Assembly: GCA_963773055.1 (NCBI GenBank)
Contig: CAVYZL010000006.1
Coordinates: 1,178,001-1,242,000 of the forward strand
From: PALSA-612 sp963773055
GTDB lineage: Bacteria > Actinomycetota > Thermoleophilia > Gaiellales > Gaiellaceae
Direction of reading: 5' to 3'
Length of the DNA: 64,000 nucleotides
Part shown: positions 16,563 to 24,548 of the stretch, piece by piece
Layout of the letters: every line of letters starts with the position of its first letter
How positions within the stretch are numbered: position 1 is the stretch's first letter
Translations under genes and position numbers: made by a program
The notes under the pieces: generated by a model
Database searches by the model: none
Seen by the model: only the letters and a program-made list of their open reading frames with translations
Told to the model about the DNA's origin: nothing

Positions 16563-17135
16563 CTAGGCAGGCGGCAGGAGGCGTTCGACGTACTTGCCGA
16601 TCAAGTCCGCCTCGAGGTTGACCGGATCGCCCGCGCCGAGCAAACCGAGCGTCGTCGTCTCGAGCGTGTGCGGGACGAGCGCGACGGCAAACGCGTCCTC
16701 GGTCACGGCCGCGATCGTCAGCGAGACGCCGGAGACGGCGATCGAGCCCTTCTCCACGCAGTACCGCAGTACCTGCGCCGGCGCCTCGATCCACATCCGA
16801 CGTCCGGCGTCCTCGGGCTCCACCGACCGAACGTGGCCGACTCCGTCGACGTGGCCTTGCACGTAATGGCCGCCTAGCGGGTCGCCGGCGCGTAGGGCAG
16901 CCTCGAAGTTCACCTGCCGCCCAGGTTCGAGCGACCCCACCGCCGAGCGCGACATCGTCTCGGAGACGACGTCGAACGCGAGCTTAGAGCCGGCTTGCTC
17001 GACGACCGTCAGGCAGACGCCGTCGACGGCGACCGAGTCGCCCACGGCCGCGGCGATGCCGGGCGCTTCGACGACGAGCCGTGTCCCGTCGAAGGACACG
17101 ACCTCGCCCCGCCCTGCCACGATCCCGGTGAACAC
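16563..17135 (-). CDS. ribE: Riboflavin synthase, alpha chain
   Basis: 190 aa, GTG start with MFTGIVAGRGEV, the diagnostic N-terminus. Two lumazine-binding barrels: VAVDGVCLTVVE…FDVVSETMSRS (first) and GHYVQGHVDGVGHV…IAVSGVSLTIAAV…LVPHTLETT (second). Dismutates two lumazines into riboflavin. Between ribD and ribBA; a -10 hexamer lies 6 nt upstream inside the end of ribD. Confidence 0.95.
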   Translation of the reverse strand: MFTGIVAGRGEVVSFDGTRLVVEAPGIAAAVGDSVAVDGVCLTVVEQAGSKLAFDVVSETMSRSAVGSLEPGRQVNFEAALRAGDPLGGHYVQGHVDGVGHVRSVEPEDAGRRMWIEAPAQVLRYCVEKGSIAVSGVSLTIAAVTEDAFAVALVPHTLETTTLGLLGAGDPVNLEADLIGKYVERLLPPA

Positions 17136-17141
17136 GCCGGA

Positions 17142-17147
17142 AGGCTA
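17142..17147 (-). promoter_or_regulatory. -10 element of ribE (leaderless, internal to the operon)
   Basis: TAGCCT on the minus strand with a 6-nt spacer to the ribE GTG; sits just past the ribD stop. Confidence 0.4.
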
Positions 17148-17148
17148 C

Positions 17149-18093
17149 TCAGGGCTCGCGTACGTACGCGGAGACGAGGAGGTCGTCACCGACTCGCTCG
17201 ACCGTCGTGTGCAGGAGGTCGAGCGGCTCGGCGAGCGAGCCGAGCAGCGTTGGCCCTTCCCCCGACAAGGTCGGAGCGAGAAAGACGAGCAGCTTGTCGA
17301 CGAGCCCCTGTGCCACGAAGGCGGTCGCGAGCGTCGGCCCGCCCTCGAGGAGCAGCGACTGCACGCCCTCCTCGGCGAGCGCAGCCAGCTCGTCATGAAG
17401 CGGGCCAGAGCGCAGCTCGAGTGACGACCCGTCGGGCAGAGGCCCGCTGCCGAAGGCGAGGCGGCGTGGCTGGCGCGCTGCCTCCACGTCCCGCGCGTCG
17501 AGGCGCGGATCGTCTGCCCGCACCGTGCCCATGCCCACTGCGACGGCATCCGAGGCAGCTCGCAACAGGTGGACGCGCCGTCGGCTCTCCTCTCCCGTGA
17601 CCCAGCGCCGTCCGGGGACCGTGACACGGCCGTCGAGGGTCGCCGCCACCTTGTACGTCACGAACGGGCGCCGATCGCGCGCCCACGCCCTCCACGCCTC
17701 GTTCTGCGCCCGCGCGGCGAACATGTCCTCGAGCACTGCCTCGACGCCGGCGGCGGCAAGTCGGCCAAGACCCCCGCCCGACGCGGCTCCGGGATCGGAC
17801 GACGCGGCAACGACCCGCGCTACACCGGCTGCGACGATCGCATCGACGCAGGGCGGCGTCCGCCCGTGGTGGGCACACGGCTCGAGCGAGACGTAGAGAG
17901 TCGCGCCGCGAGCCCGGGCGCCGGCGGTCGCGAGCGCCACGACCTCGGCGTGCGGGCCGCCCGCCTCTCTATGCCAGCCCTCGCCGACCACCTTGCCGCC
18001 GTTCGCGATCACAGCGCCGACGACGGGGTTGGGACGGGTCGTCCCCCGGCCGCGCTCGGCGAGCTCGAGAGTGCGCTCCAGCAACGGCTCCAC
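17149..18093 (-). CDS. ribD: Bifunctional diaminohydroxyphosphoribosylaminopyrimidine deaminase / 5-amino-6-(5-phosphoribosylamino)uracil reductase
   Basis: 314 aa, GTG start. Deaminase domain (1-~140) with the zinc motifs PHAEVVAL and LEPCAHHGRTPPCVDAI; reductase domain from ~145 (RPFVTYKVAATLDGRV, ending LLLEGGPTLATAFVAQGLVDKLLVFLAP). Residue SDPGAASGGG lies at the domain junction. Somewhat shorter than E. coli RibD (367 aa), with a compact reductase domain. Follows rsmB by 15 nt. Confidence 0.94.
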   Translation of the reverse strand: MEPLLERTLELAERGRGTTRPNPVVGAVIANGGKVVGEGWHREAGGPHAEVVALATAGARARGATLYVSLEPCAHHGRTPPCVDAIVAAGVARVVAASSDPGAASGGGLGRLAAAGVEAVLEDMFAARAQNEAWRAWARDRRPFVTYKVAATLDGRVTVPGRRWVTGEESRRRVHLLRAASDAVAVGMGTVRADDPRLDARDVEAARQPRRLAFGSGPLPDGSSLELRSGPLHDELAALAEEGVQSLLLEGGPTLATAFVAQGLVDKLLVFLAPTLSGEGPTLLGSLAEPLDLLHTTVERVGDDLLVSAYVREP

Positions 18094-18108
18094 GACCTAA
18101 TTCTTGCC

Positions 18109-19335
18109 CTAGGCGCGCAAGCGCGCGATGAAGAAGCCGGCCGTGCCGTGGACGTGCGGCAGCGTGAGCAGGAACTCCGGCCGGTCCGGGTGGGCGAACG
18201 CGGGCCAGTCGGCGCCGAGGTCGTCGATGCGCAGGCCGGCGGCTTCGACCACGTTCACCGTCTCCTCGTCCGTGAGCGTGCACACCGCGTAGACGATGAC
18301 GCCGCCGCGCCGCACGCGAGCGGCTGCCGCCCGCAGCAGCGCGAGCTGGAGCTCGGGCAACGGCTTGGAGCGCCAGCGGAGGTCCGGCCGCTGATTGAGG
18401 ACGCCGAGGCCCGAGCACGGCGCATCGACCAGCGCGCGGTCGAAGCCGCGAAGCTCGGCCGGGAGGTCGAGCCCGTCTGCGCACACGACCCGGACGGTCG
18501 TCGCGCCGAGCCGGCGCGCGTTCTCCTCGAGCTCCCGTGCGCGACCCTCGTGCTTCTCGACGGCGACGACGTCTCCGGCGAGCTGCGTCGCCTTGCCGCC
18601 CGGCGCCGCGCACAGGTCGAGCGTCCGCTCGCCGTCACGAGCGTCCACGGCCAGGCCGGCGAGGATCGAGGCCCGGCTCTGCGGCCAGATGCGCCCTTCG
18701 GCGAGCGCGTCGGGATCGACCTTCGCCACGCGGTAGGCGCCAGGGACGTCCGTCTCCTCCCCCTCGATCTCGCCGCGGACGAGCCGGACGACGGTCTCCG
18801 CGGGCTCGTTTCCGGCGCGGAGCAGGGCGAGCCCCGCATCCATGCCGCGATCGTGGATCAGCGTCTCCGCGACCCAGTCCGGGTAGGAGTGCCTGACCGC
18901 CGCCTCGACAGGCGTCTGCTCGGGCAGCGACGCGATCAGCCCGCGAAGCCCGACGGCGAGCCGCCGCATGACCGCGTTCGTGAACGCGACCGCCCGCTCG
19001 AGGCCCGCTTCGCGCACGAGCTCGACCGTCTCGTTGACGATCGCGTGCGGCGCTGCTGCGTCGAGGAAGCCAAGCTGGTAGGCGCCGGTGCGCAGCGCGG
19101 CGCGAACCGGTGGATCGAGCTTGTGCACAGGCCGCCTCCCGAGCACGTCGATGCCGTAGTCGAGCGTCCGCACGCGCTGCACGGTCCCGTACGCGATCCG
19201 CTGCGTGAGCGCTCTCTGCCGGCCGTCGAGGCCCTCGACGGCCGCGCCCAGCGCGCGATCTGCGTACGCATCCTGCTCGAAGACACGCCGGACGACCGCG
19301 TATGCGGCGCTGCGCGCCGGGTCGACGGCGCTCAC
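18109..19335 (-). CDS. rsmB: 16S rRNA (cytosine967-C5)-methyltransferase
   Basis: 408 aa. N-terminal NusB-like RNA-binding domain (1-~140), then a Rossmann methyltransferase with SAM motif LDLCAAPGGKATQLA, DAPCSGLGVL (motif IV with the resolving Cys) and the catalytic-Cys motif VIYAVCTLTDEE. The second sequence replaces the usual YSTCS/YATCT with YAVCT. GTG start overlaps the fmt stop (GTGA). fmt-rsmB is the common def-fmt-rsmB block. Confidence 0.93.
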   Translation of the reverse strand: MSAVDPARSAAYAVVRRVFEQDAYADRALGAAVEGLDGRQRALTQRIAYGTVQRVRTLDYGIDVLGRRPVHKLDPPVRAALRTGAYQLGFLDAAAPHAIVNETVELVREAGLERAVAFTNAVMRRLAVGLRGLIASLPEQTPVEAAVRHSYPDWVAETLIHDRGMDAGLALLRAGNEPAETVVRLVRGEIEGEETDVPGAYRVAKVDPDALAEGRIWPQSRASILAGLAVDARDGERTLDLCAAPGGKATQLAGDVVAVEKHEGRARELEENARRLGATTVRVVCADGLDLPAELRGFDRALVDAPCSGLGVLNQRPDLRWRSKPLPELQLALLRAAAARVRRGGVIVYAVCTLTDEETVNVVEAAGLRIDDLGADWPAFAHPDRPEFLLTLPHVHGTAGFFIARLRA

Positions 19336-20129
19336 GCGCGAAGCCCGCGCCGGAACTCGTCGTACGTCATTCGGCGCCGATTCTGGGGCTGCACCTCCAG
19401 GGGAACGATCCGGCCGTCCTCGAGACGCGCGGACCAGATCGTGACCGCGCGTCCGTCAACGGTCGCGCGTGCGCCAATGTGTGGCGAGAGCGCACGAATG
19501 CGGCGAAGCGCGTCCTCGGGATCGCGATCGAGGTCTACCTCGCGGTCGGCGGCGTCGATCTTCTCGGCGTACGAGATCCCGTCCGTCGGCTGCCGCTTGA
19601 AACGCGGTGCGGCCAGCACGTCTTCGAGCAGCTCCACCGCGATCGTCGCCGCCTCCTGATAGATCCGTCCGGCATCGTCCTCGGGGCCGATCGGGAACGC
19701 GCGCTGTGCCGCGATCGGACCGGCGTCCAACTCCTCGACGAGCTTGATGATCGTGACGCCGGTCTCGCGGTCTCCGGCCATGATCGCCCGCTCGACGGGC
19801 GCCGCGCCTCGCCAGCGCGGAAGCAGCGACGGGTGGACGTTCAGCCACAGCTGCCGGTCGAGGAGCGCGGACGGAACGATCACGCCGTAGGCGCACGTGA
19901 CGATCACCTCGGCCGGTAGCACGACGTCCCCGTCGAGCGATTCGGGCTGGAGCACGGGAATCCCGAGCCCCTCAGCGGTCGTCTTCGCGGCCGGCGCGGC
20001 CGGCTTTCGTCCCCTGCCGGCGGGCCGGTCGGGCCGCGTCAGCAAGAGCGCGATCTCGTGGCTCTGCGCCAGCCGTGTGAGCACGTCGGCGCCGAACGTC
20101 GCCGTCGCGGCAACACCGATGCGTGCCAT
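19332..20129 (-). CDS. fmt: Methionyl-tRNA formyltransferase, compact
   Basis: 265 aa against about 310 for typical Fmt. Catalytic centre is present: LNVHPSLLPRWRGAAPVERAI (Asn, His) and ELDAGPI (Asp). The N-terminal Rossmann part is complete; the shortening falls mostly in the C-terminal tRNA-binding barrel (FRRGLRA end). Formylates Met-tRNAi for initiation, and def, which removes the formyl group, is immediately upstream (1-nt gap). Confidence 0.92.
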   Translation of the reverse strand: MARIGVAATATFGADVLTRLAQSHEIALLLTRPDRPAGRGRKPAAPAAKTTAEGLGIPVLQPESLDGDVVLPAEVIVTCAYGVIVPSALLDRQLWLNVHPSLLPRWRGAAPVERAIMAGDRETGVTIIKLVEELDAGPIAAQRAFPIGPEDDAGRIYQEAATIAVELLEDVLAAPRFKRQPTDGISYAEKIDAADREVDLDRDPEDALRRIRALSPHIGARATVDGRAVTIWSARLEDGRIVPLEVQPQNRRRMTYDEFRRGLRA

Positions 20130-20130
20130 G

Positions 20131-20742
20131 TCAGGCGCGGGCGCCGAGAACAGGCTGACCCCGGAGGGCGGCCAGGGCGGAGCGGCGCGCCTCGTCCGTC
20201 GTCCGGTCGAGCATCAGCACGCCGTCGAGGTGATCGAGCTCGTGCTGGCAGACGCGAGCGTCGAACCCTTCCAGCTCGAGCCGGAGGTCCGCGCCGCTCG
20301 GGTCCTTTCCCTCGATCGTCACCTTCTCATGCCGTTCGACGGGCACGAGGACGGTCTGGAGCGACAGGCAGCCCTCGTCGTCCACCTCAGTCTCGTCGCT
20401 CTTGGACGTGATCCGCGCATTGACGACGGCGATCGGCGCGTCGGCATCGACCGGGCGGAAGACGAACAGGCGGCGGAGGATGCCGACCTGCGTGGCCGCG
20501 AGGCCGGCGCCTCCGGCGTCGTGCATCAGCTCGGTCATCCTGTCGACGAGCCGGCGGAGATCGTCGTCGAAATCCTCGACGTCGCGCGCCTTCAGGCGCA
20601 GCACCGGGTCCGGGTACTGGCGGATCTGCGCCAGCGCAAGACGGCGTCGCGCGACGGCTTCCGGATCGGGCTCGCGCTCGACGTCGTCGTCGACGTCCTC
20701 GGCGTCCGCGTCGACAACCTGCTGGTCGGTCTCGTCAGGCAC
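20131..20742 (-). CDS. def: Peptide deformylase
   Basis: 203 aa. Three signature motifs: GAGLAATQVG, EGCLS (zinc Cys) and QHELDHLDG (HExxH). About 35 acidic residues precede the usual N-terminus (…QIRQYPDPVLR…). The GTG at 20742 is favoured because TACACT lies exactly 6 nt upstream; internal starts would remove only the extension. Removes N-terminal formyl from nascent proteins; paired with fmt. Confidence 0.94.
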   Translation of the reverse strand: MPDETDQQVVDADAEDVDDDVEREPDPEAVARRRLALAQIRQYPDPVLRLKARDVEDFDDDLRRLVDRMTELMHDAGGAGLAATQVGILRRLFVFRPVDADAPIAVVNARITSKSDETEVDDEGCLSLQTVLVPVERHEKVTIEGKDPSGADLRLELEGFDARVCQHELDHLDGVLMLDRTTDEARRSALAALRGQPVLGARA

Positions 20743-20748
20743 GGGGCC

Positions 20749-20754
20749 AGTGTA
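20749..20754 (-). promoter_or_regulatory. -10 element of def (leaderless)
   Basis: TACACT on the minus strand, 6-nt spacer to the def GTG, in the 37-nt gap after priA. Confidence 0.5.
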
Positions 20755-20779
20755 CTCACCGCCTCGAGCGCAATTCCCG

Positions 20780-22699
20780 TCAAAAACTCTGCGGATCGAC
20801 GTCGACGACAGCCGTCATCCCTGCGGCGCGCATTGCGGGCGCCGCGGCCGCGAGCAGCTGCCCGAGGCGAGCTGCGACGAGCCGTGGCGTGTCCGTCTTC
20901 GCGATCAGCTGGGCTCGGTAGCGGCCCCGGAGCCGCGGCAGCGGTGCAGGCCCGAGCATCGATCCGGGCGCCCGGTCGCGCAGCTCCTCGAGCGCGCGCG
21001 ACGTGGAGGTCGACGTCCTACCGGTGACGAGAACGCGCACGAGATGTCCGAACGGCGGGTACCCGAGCGCACGCCGCCTCTCGAGCTCCTCCGCGAGAAA
21101 CCCGGCGACGTCGTGACGGGCAGCGAAGCGGAGCGCCCGGGCGTCGGGCTGGAAGGTCTGGACGACGACGCGCCCCGGAGCATCGCGGCCGCTTCGGCCG
21201 GCGAGCTGGGTGACCAGCTGGAACGCTCGCTCCTCGGCGCGAAAGTCCGGGAACGAGAGACCGACGTCGGCGTCCACGACCGCCGCGAGGTCGACACCCG
21301 AGAAGTGATGGCCCTTCGCAACCATCTGCGTGCCGACGAGCACGGACCCCGGCGTCGACCGGAACCGGTCGAGCGTTGCGGCTAGCAGCGCCGGGGTCGA
21401 GGCGGCGTCCGAGTCGAGACGGATCGGCTCGAGCCCGGGAAGCTGGCGAGCAAGCTCGCGCTCGAGCCGTTGCGTCCCGGCGCCGAGCCGAACGACGTCC
21501 GGGGATCCGCAGGCAGGGCAGCGCTCGAACCCCGCCTCCGCGTAGCCGCAGTGATGGCAGTGGAGCACGTCGTCCCGATGGAGCACGAGCGCGACGTCGC
21601 AGTGGGGACATCGTCGAGTCGCGCCACAGGTCCTGCAGTGCACGGCAGGGACGACGCCGCGCCTGTTCAGGAGCAGGATCGCGCGCCCGCGACGGTCCGA
21701 GACGTGCGCGAGCTCCTCGAGCAACGGTGCGGACAGCGGATACCCGCTCTCTCGGCGGAGGTCGACGACGCGCACGCGCGGGAGATCGACGCCGAGGCGC
21801 CCGCCCAGCTCGAGATGCTCGAGCGAGTGCCAGCTCTCGGGGCGCGGGGTCGCGCTGCCGTAGACGGCCACTGCGCCCTCGAGCGACGCGCGCTTTGCGG
21901 CCACCGTCCGCGCGTCGTAGCGCGGGTCCGACTCCTGCTTGTACGCGGCGTCGTGCTCCTCGTCGACGCAGATCACGCCCAGCCTCCGCACGGGCGCGAA
22001 CACAGCCGATCTCGCACCGACGACGATCGGCGCCTCGTCGCTCGCAATGCGCTCGCGCTCGTCGCGTCGTTCCGCCTCGCTGAGCCCCGAGTGCAACACC
22101 GCCACGCGGTCGCCGAATCGCTCCTGAAAGCGGCCGAGCGTCTGTGGCGTCAACGAAATCTCGGGTACGAGCACGATCGCGCTGCGGCCGCGCTCGAGCG
22201 CGGCCGCGCAGGCCCGGAGATAGACCTCCGTCTTGCCACTGCCGGTCGCGCCAGAGAGAAGAACGTGGCCGCCACCCCGCTCGAGGCGACCGACGATGTC
22301 CACAAGCGCCTGCTCCTGGGGCTCCGTGAGCGTCATCGCAGGCTCGTTCGCTGCGATCGCGTATCGGCGCGCCGGCATCTTGCGCTCGCCTCGTCGCTCC
22401 GGTCGCTTCGGTGCCACGAGCGCCAGGGCCCGTGCGGGCGTCGAGCCGTAGTACTCGGCAATCCAGAGCGCGAGGTCGACGAGCGCCGTCGGGATCTCGT
22501 CCAGCACCTTCGAGATCGGAACCGGCGTGATCCCGGCGGGAGCGACCTTCTCCTCGCCGACGACGACGCCGCGTACCCGCGAGCGTCCGAGCGTGATCGA
22601 GACCACCGCTCCCTTGGTCACGCCGTTCTCGACCTCGTACGTGAACGGACGGGAGAGCGCCCGTGCCGACACGAGCGGGAACACCGAGACGTACGTCAC
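20780..22699 (-). CDS. priA: Primosomal protein N' (replication restart helicase PriA)
   Basis: 639 aa. N-terminal DNA-binding domain (…FTYEVENGVTKGAVVSITLGRSRVRGVV), Walker A GATGSGKTEVYLRA, DEEHDAAYKQES, then the zinc-binding insertion with four CxxC pairs (CRTCGATRRCPHC … CHHCGY … CPACGS), followed by GAGTQRLE and GTQMVAKGHHF. Unlike many actinobacterial PriA proteins, which are said to have lost helicase motifs, this one keeps Walker A and DEEH. Start GTG sits 6 nt from TATCGT. Confidence 0.95.
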   Translation of the reverse strand: MTYVSVFPLVSARALSRPFTYEVENGVTKGAVVSITLGRSRVRGVVVGEEKVAPAGITPVPISKVLDEIPTALVDLALWIAEYYGSTPARALALVAPKRPERRGERKMPARRYAIAANEPAMTLTEPQEQALVDIVGRLERGGGHVLLSGATGSGKTEVYLRACAAALERGRSAIVLVPEISLTPQTLGRFQERFGDRVAVLHSGLSEAERRDERERIASDEAPIVVGARSAVFAPVRRLGVICVDEEHDAAYKQESDPRYDARTVAAKRASLEGAVAVYGSATPRPESWHSLEHLELGGRLGVDLPRVRVVDLRRESGYPLSAPLLEELAHVSDRRGRAILLLNRRGVVPAVHCRTCGATRRCPHCDVALVLHRDDVLHCHHCGYAEAGFERCPACGSPDVVRLGAGTQRLERELARQLPGLEPIRLDSDAASTPALLAATLDRFRSTPGSVLVGTQMVAKGHHFSGVDLAAVVDADVGLSFPDFRAEERAFQLVTQLAGRSGRDAPGRVVVQTFQPDARALRFAARHDVAGFLAEELERRRALGYPPFGHLVRVLVTGRTSTSTSRALEELRDRAPGSMLGPAPLPRLRGRYRAQLIAKTDTPRLVAARLGQLLAAAAPAMRAAGMTAVVDVDPQSF

Positions 22700-22705
22700 C
22701 GGACC

Positions 22706-22711
22706 ACGATA
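22706..22711 (-). promoter_or_regulatory. -10 element of priA (leaderless)
   Basis: TATCGT on the minus strand, 6-nt spacer to the priA GTG; lies in the 58-nt gap behind the ZIP gene. Confidence 0.5.
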
Positions 22712-22757
22712 GACGCGGCTCGCGACGCGGCCATGTGCGCGTTCTCTACCGGAACTG

Positions 22758-23603
22758 CTACGCGCCGGCTGCGACGAGCACGAAGTCCGTGGCGAAGCCG
22801 GCCAGGAGGCCGAGCAGAATGCCCCACGTGACGAGCGTCTTCATCTCGAAGCGCCTGCAGACACCGAGCAGCTCGATGATCACGTAGAGGATCGACCCCG
22901 CTGCGAGCGCCAGGAACGCGACCGACACGGCTTCGCTAACCCACGCCTGGCCCAGCAGCGTCCCGAAGAACGTCGGTCCACCGCCAATCAGGCCGAGCAG
23001 TGCGAGGAAGCGCCAGCTCGGACGCTCGGCGTCCCCGGCGAGCGGGGCGACGATGCCGAAGCCTTCCGTCGCGTTGTGCAGGCCGAAGCCGATCACAAGC
23101 ATGAGCGCGAGACTGATCTCACCCTGTGCCGCGGACTGGCCGATCGCGAGGCCCTCGGCGAAGTTATGGAGCCCGATTCCCGTAGCGATCATGATCGCTA
23201 GCCACCGTGCGGCCGACAGGCTGCTCGAGGCAGCCGAAAACTCGCTCGCCGATGCCGCTCCCGGGCCGAGCATGCTCTTCTGGCGCTGGCGCCCGATCCA
23301 ACGGTCGTAATAGACGAGGATCAGGAGGCCGAGCGCGAGCGAGCAGGAAAAGACTGCCGCCAGCCCGAGGAACCGCTGCCACGATCCGTCGTGATCGACT
23401 GACGCGGCGACGAGCGCTGTTTCGACCGGCTCGATGCCGGCCGAAAGGACGTCCCAGAGGAGGAAGAGCAGGATGCCCGTCGCGGCCGCGGAGAGAAACG
23501 CTTTCAGCCTGGGCGCAGGACTCTGCAGCCGCCCGATCGGCAGGCCGAGGAAGATCGTAAAGCCCGCCAGGGCACCGAGGACGAGAATTTGTGAATCGGA
23601 CAC
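22758..23603 (-). CDS. ZIP family divalent metal transporter
   Basis: 281 aa from the GTG at 23603, which has GAAGGAG about 8 nt upstream; a start at 23636 would fall inside the operator and lack a ribosome site. Eight hydrophobic segments, with the ZIP metal-site helices IGLHNFAEGLAIG and GFGLHNATEGFGIVAP (HNxxEG in helices IV and V). Imports Zn, Mn or Fe. Divergent from a DtxR-family regulator with two dyads between them, so repression by metal-loaded regulator is the likely control. Confidence 0.9.
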   Translation of the reverse strand: MSDSQILVLGALAGFTIFLGLPIGRLQSPAPRLKAFLSAAATGILLFLLWDVLSAGIEPVETALVAASVDHDGSWQRFLGLAAVFSCSLALGLLILVYYDRWIGRQRQKSMLGPGAASASEFSAASSSLSAARWLAIMIATGIGLHNFAEGLAIGQSAAQGEISLALMLVIGFGLHNATEGFGIVAPLAGDAERPSWRFLALLGLIGGGPTFFGTLLGQAWVSEAVSVAFLALAAGSILYVIIELLGVCRRFEMKTLVTWGILLGLLAGFATDFVLVAAGA

Positions 23604-23625
23604 GCGATCGAGCTCCTTCGAGGCT

Positions 23626-23641
23626 GTAAGGAACACCTTAC
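23626..23641. promoter_or_regulatory. Operator-like dyad 1 between zip and dtxR
   Basis: GTAAGG-AACA-CCTTAC, a perfect 6+6 inverted repeat. On the minus strand it contains TAAGGT, a possible -10 for the ZIP gene, so binding would block that promoter. The form resembles DtxR/MntR-family sites. Confidence 0.65.
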
Positions 23642-23650
23642 ATCAGCTGC

Positions 23651-23666
23651 GTAAGGGGCGCCATAC
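23651..23666. promoter_or_regulatory. Operator-like dyad 2 between zip and dtxR
   Basis: GTAAGG-GGCG-CCATAC, 11 of 12 arm bases identical to dyad 1 and 25 bp from it. Its right arm occupies the expected -35 position of the dtxR promoter, suggesting autoregulation. Confidence 0.55.
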
Positions 23667-23683
23667 ATGAGGATCGGCCGCAC

Positions 23684-23689
23684 TATAGT
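23684..23689 (+). promoter_or_regulatory. -10 element of the dtxR-family gene (leaderless)
   Basis: TATAGT within the perfect palindrome CACTATAGTG (23681-23690), 8 nt before the ATG. The palindrome also gives TATAGT on the other strand, usable towards zip. Confidence 0.55.
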
Positions 23690-23697
23690 GGCTGTCA

Positions 23698-24375
23698 ATG
23701 GCCGGGCACTCCGTCGATGACTACCTGGAGACCATCTATTTTCTCGCCTTCCCGATCGGCGAGTACCAGCCGGCGACCGGCTCGTCGGCAATCGCGGCGC
23801 GCGTCGCGGAGATGCTCGGCGTTTCGCGAGCCTCGGCGGGCGAGATGCTGAAGCGGCTCGAGGCGGACGGGCTCGTCGAGCGCGGTGAGCACAAGGAGGC
23901 GATCCTCACGGCCGCGGGCATCGAGCGCGCCGAGCACGTCGTCCGCAAGCACCGCCTGATCGAGCGCTTCCTCACCGATTTCATGGGCTACACCGCCGCC
24001 GAGTCGCACGTGCACGCGGACGAGCTCGGCGACACGTTCACGGACGACATGATCGAGCGCATCGCCGAGCGGCTGGGGCACCCGGACCGCTGCCCGCACG
24101 GCTGGCCGGTGGACACGGAAGCGGAGCAGCTCGAGAACCGTGAGCTCGTGGCGCTCTCCGAGCTCGAGGCCGGCGACCGGGCGACGATCGTCCGGCTCGC
24201 GGAGCACGACGGCGACCTGCTGCACTGGTTCTACGACGAAGGCTTCGTCCCGGGGTCCGACGTCGTCGTCCGGTCGACGCAGGCGGCGGCGGATCAGATG
24301 AAGGTCGAGATCGGCGGCAGCGAGCATCCGATCGGCTTCGGGGCGGCGGCGGGGCTGTTCGTCCGCCGGAGCTGA
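23698..24375 (+). CDS. DtxR/MntR family metal-dependent transcriptional regulator
   Basis: 225 aa. Winged helix (residues 1-~65, …GSSAIAARVAEMLGVSRASAGEMLKRLEADGLVE), dimerisation domain (…RKHRLIERFLTDFMGYTAAESHVHADEL…CPHGWPVD) and C-terminal FeoA/SH3-like domain (~150-225). Asp8 and Glu11 sit as in MntR, not as Met10 of DtxR. However the segment aligning with C102-x2-E105-H106 of DtxR reads ELGDTFT, so two usual metal ligands seem replaced (my hand alignment). Divergent from zip; the dyads between them are its probable sites. Confidence 0.9.
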   Translation: MAGHSVDDYLETIYFLAFPIGEYQPATGSSAIAARVAEMLGVSRASAGEMLKRLEADGLVERGEHKEAILTAAGIERAEHVVRKHRLIERFLTDFMGYTAAESHVHADELGDTFTDDMIERIAERLGHPDRCPHGWPVDTEAEQLENRELVALSELEAGDRATIVRLAEHDGDLLHWFYDEGFVPGSDVVVRSTQAAADQMKVEIGGSEHPIGFGAAAGLFVRRS

Positions 24376-24383
24376 CGAGCTAG

Positions 24384-24548
24384 GAGGGTTTGGTGGAACG
24401 GTGCTCGTCGCCGGGGCGCGATCGACGGTGTGATCGCCAGGACGCAGGGAGCCCCAATAGTGCAGAACTATTGGGGCGACCGAGGACGAAGCAAGCGCAG
24501 CGTCGAGCGCGATTCGGGCGGCTCAGCCACTGGTTCGCCAAACCCTCT
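24384..24548. repeat. Structured intergenic repeat, copy A
   Basis: About 165 nt between the convergent dtxR and metK genes. Ends are inverted (GAGGGTTTGG… / …CCAAACCCTC) and the two halves pair along most of their length. Apical stem GCCCCAATAGT / ACTATTGGGGC (24451-24461 with 24467-24477), loop GCAGA. The TAA of metK is the element's last bases. Same orientation as copies B and C. Confidence 0.85.
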
